Of a stretch of DNA of 64,000 nucleotides, positions 10,113-19,242 are shown piece by piece. The stretch covers positions 1-64,000 of the forward strand of contig CAUJEL010000152.1 in assembly GCA_963169875.1 (NCBI GenBank). The letters are read 5' to 3'. The translations under genes were made by a program, and so were the position numbers. The stretch comes from Candidatus Zhuqueibacterota bacterium. GTDB taxonomy: Bacteria; Zhuqueibacterota; Zhuqueibacteria; Residuimicrobiales; Residuimicrobiaceae. Under the pieces are notes generated by a model, which was not told where the DNA came from, made no database searches, and worked only from the letters and a program-made list of their open reading frames with translations. Positions within the stretch are counted from its first letter, which is position 1; every line of letters starts with the position of its first letter.

Positions 10113-10505
10113 AGAGCTAATATTACGGGTTGGCAAAACCTCAGGTCGACGAGTCTCATCGACTTGCAGTGGTACGGCTGGCCGCATCTAAAGGTGTCAT
10201 CCATACCTGATACATGATATCCTCATTTGTATATTCATTGCATTTACAGACTAATTCAAAAATGCCGCTATTTTCAAGCGCCAGGTCAGTTTTTTGTCTA
10301 TATTTCAGAAAATTCGGAAGATGTATAATCATTTGTTCAGCCCTCGCGTTGAGCTTGTGTGAATACGCCAGAATATTTCCTGGCGCCGTGTTTCATGCAA
10401 CGACAGGGGTTCTCATGTTATTGTTTATATGGATGCAAAATACCGGTGTTGCCTCAAAAACCGCGGCAATATCCGGAAAAAATCTGTTTTCACACAGTCT
10501 CTCCA

Positions 10506-10571
10506 CTCAGGCTGAACCAGGCACTCGAGCAGATACGCCCCCTTGCGGGGGCTACTGCTCAGCGCTGCGAT
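10506..10571 (+). repeat. Copy B of dispersed inverted repeat, with hairpin GAGCAG-atac-GCCCCC-ttgc-GGGGGC-ta-CTGCTC
   Basis: Aligns with the reverse complement of 7824-7888; the internal stem-loop is read directly. Confidence 0.75.
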
Positions 10572-10597
10572 TGGTACTGCCAGGAGATGGGAGGAAT

Positions 10598-10882
10598 CTA
10601 TATCAGGAGTTTTTTTGAATGATGAACAGCGAGTATAGCGATCGTATCCATATCAACATCTATTTTATGGACTATTCTATATTGTCCTTTGATTATTTCA
10701 CGAATACTCTCATCTGAAAATTCGGGGACAATTCTGCCCAAATGGGGATAATCACTCAACTTTTGAACTGATTTTTTTAATTCACTGGTCCAATCAAGCG
10801 CGGCTTTCGGTTTGTCCTTTGAAATATATTTAATTGTATCGATCAAATCCCTTTGAGCACCTTTTGAAAAAACAATCTTCAT
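10598..10882 (-). CDS. parE: RelE/ParE-family toxin
   Basis: 'MKIVFSKGAQRDLIDTIKYISKDKPKAALDWTSELKKSVQKLSDYPHLGRIVPEFSDESIREIIKGQYRIVHKIDVDMDTIAILAVHHSKK'. ATG at 10882, preceded by a GCGAGGA ribosome-binding site. Confidence 0.88.
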   Translation of the reverse strand: MKIVFSKGAQRDLIDTIKYISKDKPKAALDWTSELKKSVQKLSDYPHLGRIVPEFSDESIREIIKGQYRIVHKIDVDMDTIAILAVHHSKKLLI

Positions 10883-10893
10883 ATGTTCCTCGC

Positions 10894-11169
10894 TCAACTT
10901 AACATTTGATCGATCTCTTTAAATACAGAATCAACCGGGACAGTGCGTCCTTCCCGGTAATCTTCAAGACCAAGCGTGATTTTTTTCATAAATTCTATTT
11001 GATCCTGCATCTCTTGGTATTTTTCTGCGTCCATAATCACAGCAGCACTCTTGCCATGTTGAGTTAAAATGATGGGCTTTTTATGAACACTGATTTCTTC
11101 AAGGTACTTTTTAATATTATTGCGAAAATCAGTCACTGAAGTAATGTTTCGGATGTCAATGTTGTACAT
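10894..11169 (-). CDS. Phd/YefM-family antitoxin
   Basis: 'VTDFRNNIKKYLEEISVHKKPIILTQHGKSAAVIMDAEKYQEMQDQIEFMKKI' is Phd/YefM-like; lies immediately upstream of the ParE gene. Confidence 0.88.
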   Translation of the reverse strand: MYNIDIRNITSVTDFRNNIKKYLEEISVHKKPIILTQHGKSAAVIMDAEKYQEMQDQIEFMKKITLGLEDYREGRTVPVDSVFKEIDQMLS

Positions 11170-11445
11170 AAAACCTCCCTTATTTAGATATTTTAATGTA
11201 CGTTATTATGTCGTTTATAGCAATATGTTTTTTCAATTTTAATGCCTCAGAGCGGGTTTCGTACCAATCCACGGCCGCACTGGATGCAGGGCTCTTATTT
11301 ACTATTAAAGTCTGTACTGAAAAGCTTAAAATTTAACCATAAAACTAAACCGGACGTTGCCCTGCATCGATGGGCCGTCTCGTTAGCTCTTGTATATCCA
11401 TAAGAGAGTGTTACGTTGTTTAAACCTACGAAAAAAGGAGAAAAA

Positions 11446-12081
11446 ATGAGAAAGATAGCATATCTTTATGTGTTTGATACGATGGCAGATTGGGAACCAG
11501 GTTATGTTATAGCAGAACTTCATTCAGGACGGTATTTTAAGGATAAAACGTTGAAATATGACGTGAAGACAGTTAGTTTAACACAGGAGCCGATTACGAC
11601 AATGGGAGGCATGACAATACTCCCAAATTTGACTATTCACCAATTGACGACTCATGAGGCTGGTGTATTGATCTTACCTGGGGGCGATACCTGGTTAGAA
11701 CCTCTCCATGATCCTGTTTTTAACTGCGTCAGCGAGTTTTTACAGGCGCACATTCCTGTTGCAGCGGTTTGTGGGGCAACGTTCGGTTTAGCAGCACATG
11801 GGTTTCTAAACAATCGTCAACACACCAGTAACGATCGTGACTATCTCAAAGCGATCTGTCCAACTTATGAAGGAGAGTCGTTCTATCTCCACGAACCGGC
11901 TGTCATTGACGGGGATCTGATTACGGCATCAGGGGTTGCGCCGCTTGATTTTACCTGTACGATCTTGGACAAGCTTGAGGTCTTCCTCCCAGCGACCCTT
12001 GAGGCATGGTATAAATTATACCAGACGCACGAAGCCAGGTATTTTTTTGCTCTGATGGCATCTTTACCACAGGTCTCATAA
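11446..12081 (+). CDS. DJ-1/PfpI family (type 1 glutamine amidotransferase-like) protein
   Basis: 'MRKIAYLYVFDTMADWEPGYVIAEL...ILPGGDTW...VAAVCGATFGLAAHGFLNNRQHTSND'; AAGGAG ribosome-binding site before the ATG at 11446. Confidence 0.85.
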   Translation: MRKIAYLYVFDTMADWEPGYVIAELHSGRYFKDKTLKYDVKTVSLTQEPITTMGGMTILPNLTIHQLTTHEAGVLILPGGDTWLEPLHDPVFNCVSEFLQAHIPVAAVCGATFGLAAHGFLNNRQHTSNDRDYLKAICPTYEGESFYLHEPAVIDGDLITASGVAPLDFTCTILDKLEVFLPATLEAWYKLYQTHEARYFFALMASLPQVS

Positions 12082-12244
12082 GAGAAACGGTGATGCGGTG
12101 CCTCAGTTACGATACACACTGCTGGAGACATCGCACATAAGATTCTTCAACATACATGCTCAATCTTTTGAGAAAAGATTATTAGCGAGTATGGGAAGGC
12201 TCAACAGATATAGAACAAGAGAATAGTCGAGCTAACACTGAGCA

Positions 12245-12487
12245 TCAAGCGCGTTGGCCTTGAAATCTCACGGTGTGCATATCACAAATGTGCGGTTTGG
12301 GTTCGTCGATGCAAAAATGGCAAAAGGTGATGTGAAGCCGTTTATGATGAGTGTCCAGAAGGCAGTCGACCATTTGGAGAACTGCATCAGAAAGAAGCCG
12401 GTCTGTTACACCGCACCCAAAATTTTGATACCGCTCATCAAGTTTCGTAAGCTGATAATGGCCGCACGCTGCACCGGCCTGCGCTGA
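12245..12487 (+). pseudogene. C-terminal remnant of a short-chain dehydrogenase/reductase
   Basis: 'ALALKSHGVHITNVRFGFVDAKMAKGDVKPFMMSVQKAVDHLENCIRKKPVCYTAPKILIPLIKFRK' matches SDR C-termini, but the Rossmann fold and YxxxK region are absent and a TGA stop precedes it in frame (12239-12241). Confidence 0.6.
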
Positions 12488-12523
12488 TCCTCTCCTTTCT
12501 GCAGAGCGCGCCTCCCTGCCAAC

Positions 12524-14335
12524 TCATTTTACCAGCACCAGTTTGATGCATTGCTGCAACGTCCCGGCGCGCATTTGGCAGATGTAAAGTCCGGCGGCCA
12601 CCGGAACGCCGTTATCATCGCGCCCGTTCCAGGAGATGCGATATACCCCGGCTGGCTGCTGCCCGTCGACGAGGCTTCGCACCCGCCGGCCAGTTCTGTC
12701 GTAAACGGCCAGCCAGACTTCGCCGGCGCGCGCCAGCTCATATTTCAGCGTGGTGACAGGATTGAAGGGATTGGGATAATTTTGGCTCAGATGATAATAA
12801 CGGGGCAAATCACCCGTGCTTGCGCCTGGTTTGATTCCAGTACCCATGGGTATGGAGAATGCCGACGTATTGCTCATGTAATCGGCGGTTGTCGCGGTGA
12901 TCTGCGGCAAGGCTGGAGGCACCGTCAGGTCTAGGGCAAAATGGCCGGATACATCGGCGAGTGCCATGTCAAGGTATACTTTTCCCTGTCCGTTTTCATC
13001 GGCAAAAAGTTCCACCAGTTGCCCCGGAACGGTCGTGCCCGATATTTGTGTCGCGGAGACTTGTGTCAAAACAGGCGGGGCGAGTTCCGCATTGCCGCCG
13101 CGGTAGTTTTTGATGCCGTCGGTGACATTGGCGAAGATGCTGTTGCCGGTGATGGTATTGCCGATGGTGCTGGTCAGACTGCCGCCGCCATCCACCAATA
13201 TACCGTATCTGCTGTTGAAAGCAATGACATTCTCCGGCCCGATGACGTTGTTGCACGGCCCGCTAAACAGGGCCACGCCGAATTGGGTGTTAGGGATGGC
13301 TGCTGTAGCCGTGATATCGGTGCCGACGCGGTTGTGGCGAATGAGGTTAAAGTTGGTGCCGGCATCCTTCAAGTGGATGCCGATATTGCTGTTGCCGGAA
13401 ACCAGATTTTCTTCAATGAGATTATACTTGCTGCCAGCTTCGATCATGATGCCGCCATCGCCATTGCCGAGGGCTGCATCACCGTCCCGATTGGTGCCAA
13501 TTTTATTTCCGCGAATGTTGTTGCTCGATGTCGAATCGCCGGAGATGAGAATACCGCTGAACAGGTTTCCGGAAATCAGGTTGCCCTCGATGAAATTGCT
13601 TTTGGCGTTGGCATGGATCGAGACGCCGTGGGACGTATTGGGGAGGGCGGCGCTGCCGTCGGCATTGGTGCCGATGCGGTTGTTAAAGACCGTGATGCAC
13701 GCGGTCGCGCTGCCGCTGATGCGGATGCCGCTGCTGCCGTTTCCGGAGATGAGATTATCGTGAACCGTCCCGTTTTGCGCGCCGTGAATAAAGAGCACGC
13801 CGTCGATGCCGTTGGGCCTGGCGGCCGTTCCACTCGCATTGGTGCCGATATGGCAATCGGAAATGGTGACATCGGATTGGGTAACCCAGATGCCGTAACC
13901 GCAGCTGTGGACAATGAGTCCGCGCAGCACCACACCTTGCTGCAAATAAATGCCGGTGCAGCCCGAAACTCCCAGAAGCGTGCCGTCCATTTCAATGCCC
14001 GGCCGCACGCCGCCGCCTTCACGCGCCACGCGGCCGTCGATGATCTTGCCCGCCGGCACGTGATACGGCGAGGCCGCTTTGATGACCCAGACGCGATTGA
14101 CCGGATCGTAACCGGGATCAGCCGTGGGAATATCGAAGAGGATGGTCGTGGCCGGGTCGCACAAACCGGCGCGGAGCGACCCGGGACCTTCATCATTGGT
14201 ATTGGTGACCGTGCAGGAGTCCTGTGTATGGAACGCATGTCCCCTGTCGGCGCCATACATGGGCCACACAGTCTGCGCCGGAAGCGTGCAACACAGCAAC
14301 AAAATCATTCCTGCGATAATCATGACGGTTCTCAT
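12524..14335 (-). CDS. Secreted right-handed beta-helix repeat protein with C-terminal sorting domain
   Basis: Signal peptide; 'CTVTNTNDEGPGSLRAGL'; repeated 'NLISGN..SGI.ISG', 'NRIGTNADGSAALPN' units; C-terminus 'LSQNYPNPFNPVTTLKYELARAGEVWLAVYDRTGRRVRSLVDGQQPAGVYRISWNGRDDNGVPVAAGLYICQM'. Confidence 0.9.
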   Translation of the reverse strand: MRTVMIIAGMILLLCCTLPAQTVWPMYGADRGHAFHTQDSCTVTNTNDEGPGSLRAGLCDPATTILFDIPTADPGYDPVNRVWVIKAASPYHVPAGKIIDGRVAREGGGVRPGIEMDGTLLGVSGCTGIYLQQGVVLRGLIVHSCGYGIWVTQSDVTISDCHIGTNASGTAARPNGIDGVLFIHGAQNGTVHDNLISGNGSSGIRISGSATACITVFNNRIGTNADGSAALPNTSHGVSIHANAKSNFIEGNLISGNLFSGILISGDSTSSNNIRGNKIGTNRDGDAALGNGDGGIMIEAGSKYNLIEENLVSGNSNIGIHLKDAGTNFNLIRHNRVGTDITATAAIPNTQFGVALFSGPCNNVIGPENVIAFNSRYGILVDGGGSLTSTIGNTITGNSIFANVTDGIKNYRGGNAELAPPVLTQVSATQISGTTVPGQLVELFADENGQGKVYLDMALADVSGHFALDLTVPPALPQITATTADYMSNTSAFSIPMGTGIKPGASTGDLPRYYHLSQNYPNPFNPVTTLKYELARAGEVWLAVYDRTGRRVRSLVDGQQPAGVYRISWNGRDDNGVPVAAGLYICQMRAGTLQQCIKLVLVK

Positions 14336-14924
14336 GTCGGCCTCCTGTCTGCTTTCACAACAATTCCCGGCGCCATTATTGACGCCCGAAATGAGTCAGT
14401 TCCAGTCATCAGCTGTTACCGGGGAATGCGGGAGCCACCGTCCAATATCCGCTAAAAATTATTGAGAATCAGTTAATGAGGTCCTGGTGCACTGAAACCA
14501 TAGTGACGGCAAGTCGGGACACACCTTGTTGTCATCATAAAAAAGCAACATGGCAAACGGTCACTGTACATCCGGGAGGAAGTGGTGGCGACACAGAGGG
14601 GATGGCATGCAGGTGTGATATTTCAGGCGACGCCTTTCCTTGCATGTGAGCAGCTGCGAGGCTGTCACAGCCGCAGGGTTTTTGGGGAAAATGGGAGGCG
14701 GCAAAAAGGTTGACTGTAGTTACCCTGTTTGTAATATAACCATCGCGATGAAGCAAGGCAAGTACTTTTATCAATTGGCACACGGTCTCCCGGTGATTTC
14801 GGTCTATCTCTTTGGCCAAAAATGACGAATTATTCGTTGGATATTTATAATTTTCTTCTTATACTAGTTTATCATTGGAATTGACCGTCCAATCAAAACA
14901 TAAATTACCTCAGCGGGGCCCCTC

Positions 14925-16313
14925 ATGAACCGATTCTTGCAGCTCCTGATCGCGTGTTCCTTCCCGTTCCTTTTTGCCGCTTTGCTTTTTTCCTTTTTTC
15001 AGCCCCATCCCCAAGAAGCCCAGGCGTTCAATAATAATAACGGCCGTAATATGCCCTTCTGCGATACGACGTGTACGCCTTCCTGGGATCCGCCTGGCGT
15101 ATGGTATGAATGGAGTGGGCGCAAATGGTTCGTACCTGACGGTGGCGGCAAACTGAACAGAACTTTTTATCTCAAAAGACAAAGACAGCAACAACTGGAA
15201 AATGGCTATCGTTCGACTTTGTCCCGCCTGAGCCAGGAATTCAGCCGCTCTCAATCCGTCAAGAACGCACAGCGAACTTTGGCTACAGAAATTACCTATC
15301 AGGATATGCTCAAGGCCCATGCGTACAATTCGGATTATATTGAAGGTTATGCGGTTCTGGAAAATATTCAGATGGATATGGGAACCTTTGACCCCTATTT
15401 CACCGCACCGCAGCATTGGACCATACCGGCAAATATAAAATTCGCTACCATCACGCGGAAAATACTCGATCCCGAAACCACGCCTTATAGCCAATTGGCG
15501 CCTGAAGCCACCCATTGCTTATATATAAAAACCCCGAATTCGGGGATCGATATTTACAGCTATTTCCTGCTGGACGAGGACGGCCTCTGGTCTTTGGGAG
15601 AGGAGATCGATGGCCGCGTCTATGCAGGAGGAGAACTGCGTACAATCGATTATTCCGAGTATGAAGAGGAAGAAATCATGCCCCTCCCTCTGGATGTCAA
15701 CACGGTATATTATTCCGGTTATGGGGAGGATACCACCTGGACTGCCATTGGAGACACAACCTGGTATGATGATACCTGCTATGGCGTGGATATTTGGTAT
15801 TACATGTCCGAGGCTTACGGTACATTGGAAACGCCGGATGACGGACCCGTCGAGGTCATCAAAATCGCTTATCAATGGATATGGTCGGAGTGGGAAGTGG
15901 ATGAGGAGTCCGAAGATGGCACCGATATTCTGTTGGATTATGAAAACGGCACGGAGATCTATTTCTACAGCAAGGACGGACATCAACTCATGCTCTCTCT
16001 GGATTCCCTGGGCATTGAAACCACAGGCATCGTGAAACCCGATATGGTCTATTATCAGAAAGTGCAAGTGCCGGAAACTTCCGTGACCACCCATCAATGG
16101 TCGAGTCCGGTCGCATTCAGCCTGTACCCCAATCCATGCCGTGGCATGCTCAATTTCAGCGCACCCTCCGATGTCGAGGTTGTTGATATTTTGGGGCGCC
16201 GGGTTTTTTCGCAGCAGAATGCACGGCAAGCCAACTTATCCCATCTGCCGCGTGGCACCTATTTCCTGCGGCCGCAAAACGGCAAACCACAAAAATTTAC
16301 CATCCAAAAATAG
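14925..16313 (+). CDS. Hypothetical secreted protein with C-terminal Por/T9SS-type sorting domain
   Basis: N-terminal signal peptide; C-terminus 'FSLYPNPCRGMLNFSAPSDVEVVDILGRRVFSQQNARQANLSHLPRGTYFLRPQNGKPQKFTIQK'. Confidence 0.75.
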   Translation: MNRFLQLLIACSFPFLFAALLFSFFQPHPQEAQAFNNNNGRNMPFCDTTCTPSWDPPGVWYEWSGRKWFVPDGGGKLNRTFYLKRQRQQQLENGYRSTLSRLSQEFSRSQSVKNAQRTLATEITYQDMLKAHAYNSDYIEGYAVLENIQMDMGTFDPYFTAPQHWTIPANIKFATITRKILDPETTPYSQLAPEATHCLYIKTPNSGIDIYSYFLLDEDGLWSLGEEIDGRVYAGGELRTIDYSEYEEEEIMPLPLDVNTVYYSGYGEDTTWTAIGDTTWYDDTCYGVDIWYYMSEAYGTLETPDDGPVEVIKIAYQWIWSEWEVDEESEDGTDILLDYENGTEIYFYSKDGHQLMLSLDSLGIETTGIVKPDMVYYQKVQVPETSVTTHQWSSPVAFSLYPNPCRGMLNFSAPSDVEVVDILGRRVFSQQNARQANLSHLPRGTYFLRPQNGKPQKFTIQK

Positions 16314-16347
16314 CCACAGATGAAAACCTATTGGGCACTCTTTTTTA

Positions 16348-16371
16348 CAGCCCCGTTCACGGACGGGGCTG
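16348..16371 (+). terminator. Probable intrinsic terminator of the 14925-16313 gene
   Basis: CAGCCCCGT-tcacgg-ACGGGGCTG, perfect 9-bp stem followed by ttgtgtt, about 35 nt after the stop codon. Confidence 0.65.
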
Positions 16372-16458
16372 TTGTGTTGCACCCTTGCATAATTTTTCTC
16401 CCTTGCATGATCTTGTTCCAAAGGTGCACGCATTGAGAGATCAGGTACATTTAACAAT

Positions 16459-18033
16459 ATGAAAATAAATACAGTTACAAAATTTCCGCTCTGGCTGGTT
16501 GGCGCCCTTCTCTATGGCATTTCCTGGCCCATGCCCTGGAATATCAATCTCTCTTTCCTCGCCTGGTTCGCGTTGGTGTTTCTCTTCATCTCGCTGAAAA
16601 ACAAAGAGTCCTTCGGCCGTTTCTTCGCTACCGTCTGGATTTTCTCCTTCATCACCCATACCATCTGTTCCGGCTGGTTTCTCGACATCCCGACCAATAA
16701 ATTTCTCATTATCGCTGGCGCCATCAATGAGTCCCTGGCTTTCCCACTCCCATTCATTCCATTTTATTTTATCCAAAAACGGGCGGGCTTCAATCGATCC
16801 ATCTGGGTTCTACCCTTCCTTTTTGTCCTCGGCGAGTGGATTTACAGCACCCTGCCTCATAATTTGGGATTTTTAATGGCGGTTCACTCTCAGACGGCCA
16901 ATACCTGGTTGATCCAATTCATCGATCTTTTTGGTTCTCTTTCGGTCTCTTTTTGGGTATTTTCCTTTAATGTGTTCATCTTTTCAGCGCTGGAAAAATA
17001 TCAATACCGGTTCAATTCACCCCGTTTCCAGTTGCGATTAGTCATCATCGTTTTTGTGATGATTGGCCTGCCTTTGATCTATGCTCAATTTCGAAATCAT
17101 CAACTCGCTCTGGAGAAATCGGATTCCATCACTATCACGATGGTCCATACTCTTTTCCCTCCCAATCAAAAGACAGACCAGCAAATTTTAAATAATTTGG
17201 ATCGGATTGTAGAAATTACAGACTCGACCAGCTACTACCACCATAAAACAGGTGTACACACCGATCTATATGTCTGGCATGAAGGCGCCATCCCATCCGG
17301 CAATACCAACGCTATCCGTCGATTCGTTCAGAGTGCCGTGAATGACTGGCACGCCCCGCTTCTCGCCGGCATGCAATATTATGAACCAGTCCCCGGCAGC
17401 GAACTCTGGAAACCGCTGAATCGGGTGATCCTATTTTCTCCTGATCCGGATACAACGCAGCCGATGCCATTTTACGACAAGATCAACCTGGCGCCGGGGT
17501 GGGAAAGCATACCCTATCTTTCATTTTTTCATAAATCAGGAATCCGGTTTCCCCATGAAAACAAGTTTCACAGGGCTGGGGAGAGCATGCGTCTTTTTAC
17601 AGTGTCTGCTGGGGATCGCCTGGTGAACATCGGCACGCCGATCTGTTTTGAGCAGAATGTGCCATCGATCTGGAACCGCATGGTTCTCATGGGCGCAGAT
17701 TGTTTTGTAGAAGTATCTTATGAAAGTTGGTTTGGCCAAACCTATTTCCAGAAGCAAGTCGCCTATATCACCCGCTTGCGGGCAATCGAAACCCGGCACA
17801 GCGTCGCGCGATGCTCCAATGGCGGTTTGACGTTTTTTGTTGATGCCTTCGGGAGGATTTATTCTCCTGCACCAGCTTGTGAATCCGTGACTACGGATTC
17901 GCTGACGCTTTCCAATAAGATCACATTTTATACACGGCATCAAAACTTCTTTCCCCTGCTTTGTCTGATTGTTTCCGCCGGTTATGCTGTCTTGGTGCTT
18001 TTATCGAAAAGTCGTAACTGCAAGCGCACCTAA
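16459..18033 (+). CDS. lnt: Apolipoprotein N-acyltransferase-like protein (membrane N-terminus plus C-N hydrolase domain)
   Basis: Multi-TM N-terminus, then nitrilase-superfamily E-K-C elements: 'YVWHEGAIPSG', 'FYDKINLAPGWE', 'NIGTPICFEQNVPSIW'. Confidence 0.8.
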   Translation: MKINTVTKFPLWLVGALLYGISWPMPWNINLSFLAWFALVFLFISLKNKESFGRFFATVWIFSFITHTICSGWFLDIPTNKFLIIAGAINESLAFPLPFIPFYFIQKRAGFNRSIWVLPFLFVLGEWIYSTLPHNLGFLMAVHSQTANTWLIQFIDLFGSLSVSFWVFSFNVFIFSALEKYQYRFNSPRFQLRLVIIVFVMIGLPLIYAQFRNHQLALEKSDSITITMVHTLFPPNQKTDQQILNNLDRIVEITDSTSYYHHKTGVHTDLYVWHEGAIPSGNTNAIRRFVQSAVNDWHAPLLAGMQYYEPVPGSELWKPLNRVILFSPDPDTTQPMPFYDKINLAPGWESIPYLSFFHKSGIRFPHENKFHRAGESMRLFTVSAGDRLVNIGTPICFEQNVPSIWNRMVLMGADCFVEVSYESWFGQTYFQKQVAYITRLRAIETRHSVARCSNGGLTFFVDAFGRIYSPAPACESVTTDSLTLSNKITFYTRHQNFFPLLCLIVSAGYAVLVLLSKSRNCKRT

Positions 18034-18572
18034 AAATTCGGGTCCAGTGGGAGCTGATCAAAAGGAACCGGCTCCTGGATTTTCATCGCTTCCATAATTT
18101 TCAGGGTTTGCTCATACGGATTAAACAGTTGGGCGATTGGCAGCGTGAGATCAATGGTCTCGACAATAGCAGCCTGGTATGGCATTTCCCATTTGGAGAC
18201 GATGATGATGACGCCCGTATCTTGCGCTAATTGCTTCCATGGCTCCTGAATTTGTGCGGTAATATGTGAAATTCCAGCCGTGGAAAAGACCTGCTGATGC
18301 ATGCGCACCCGGATCCAGGGCCCCTCTTTCTCGAGTTCTTTTATCTTATCCTGATTATTTTCACTCTTGGCTTTCATGTGTTCAGTCCGGATGGCCTGCA
18401 ATCTTTCCATCTGTTGCTCTGATCGATAATAAGCCAGGGCTATCACGCGTGAATCGTAAATGCCAATCTTGCAGACAGACGCGACGTGATTCATGTCAGT
18501 TGAATGGGCGACATGAGTCAGTACCGCCAACATTAGCAAGCTGGCGCACAAGTTCAGCGTGCGATTTATCAT
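18030..18572 (-). CDS. Secreted protein, possibly OmpH/Skp-like
   Basis: Signal peptide followed by 'VCKIGIYDSRVIALAYYRSEQQMERLQAIRTEHMKAKSENNQDKIKELEKEG...', resembling the OmpH family start and charged helix; 4-nt tail-to-tail overlap with lnt. Confidence 0.5.
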   Translation of the reverse strand: MINRTLNLCASLLMLAVLTHVAHSTDMNHVASVCKIGIYDSRVIALAYYRSEQQMERLQAIRTEHMKAKSENNQDKIKELEKEGPWIRVRMHQQVFSTAGISHITAQIQEPWKQLAQDTGVIIIVSKWEMPYQAAIVETIDLTLPIAQLFNPYEQTLKIMEAMKIQEPVPFDQLPLDPNF

Positions 18573-18703
18573 GTTAGACTCCTTTTCCTGTGCTTCTTAG
18601 ACGAAGACTTTTTTAATAGCTGTTTATTATTTATTTAGAATTAATCCGAAATTGGGCTTCTCCTCATGCCTCATTTTCCCGGCCGGACTCTGGCCGCAGG
18701 GTC

Positions 18704-18997
18704 TCATGACACATCGGCTGGTTTTAAATCGCTATTGTCCGGCACATACAGACACACCCCTGCAGTGAGCAACGGGATAGCTATGATAACAGCTGTTCCA
18801 ATTTGTCCCCAAGTGAATCCTTTGCTAAAAATGCCGAAAAGGAGTGCGATGGTTGCTATAAAGACCAGAATTGCCACTGCGCGTGGGTAGAATTTTGAAA
18901 TCCATCCACTCGCCACAATAGCCAAACCTGGCAGAAAATGCATGAGCATCCCCGGATTGAATCCTTCACTCGCGGTTTCCATCGCGACACCAACCAC
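18704..18997 (-). CDS. Small hypothetical membrane protein
   Basis: 97-aa ORF with three hydrophobic segments; no family recognised. Confidence 0.45.
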   Translation of the reverse strand: MVGVAMETASEGFNPGMLMHFLPGLAIVASGWISKFYPRAVAILVFIATIALLFGIFSKGFTWGQIGTAVIIAIPLLTAGVCLYVPDNSDLKPADVS

Positions 18998-19242
18998 AAG
19001 CTGACCTTCTTGAACGATTGGATCATATTGTGTAATTTTGCTTGATTTTCTGCCCTGTGGTAGATACTTTACCTGTGGTTTAGAGAAAGAATGTAATATA
19101 GCAGCCTCAGGGGCAAGACCCGGATATCACTGATTCTGCGAAGGATGAATTGCAAACCCATGAATGATCTAATAGTCTCATCTTTTAGAAAAAATGTACT
19201 GAATGAGAATAAAATCACAACTTGAAAAGCAGGATTATTGTC

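Noticed and set aside
10214-10622. Overlapping plus-strand ORFs of 134 and 87 aa
   Set aside because: Run through the structured repeat copy B; no homology, no good start context, different frames overlapping.
11265-11385. attC-like inverted repeat: ACGGCC..GATGCAGGGC (11283-11292) with GCCCTGCATC (11359-11368)..GGCCGT, then cGTTAGCt, upstream of the PfpI gene
   Set aside because: Stems are real, but no matching R'' box (RYYYAAC) pairs with GTTAGCT, no second attC and no integrase are visible. Could be re-tested with HattCI/IntegronFinder.
14654-14683. Hairpin CTGC-ga-GGCTGTCACAGCC-GCAG followed by ggtttttgg, considered as riboswitch or terminator
   Set aside because: No conserved riboswitch core recognised and no gene end immediately upstream on the plus strand; the T-run is short.
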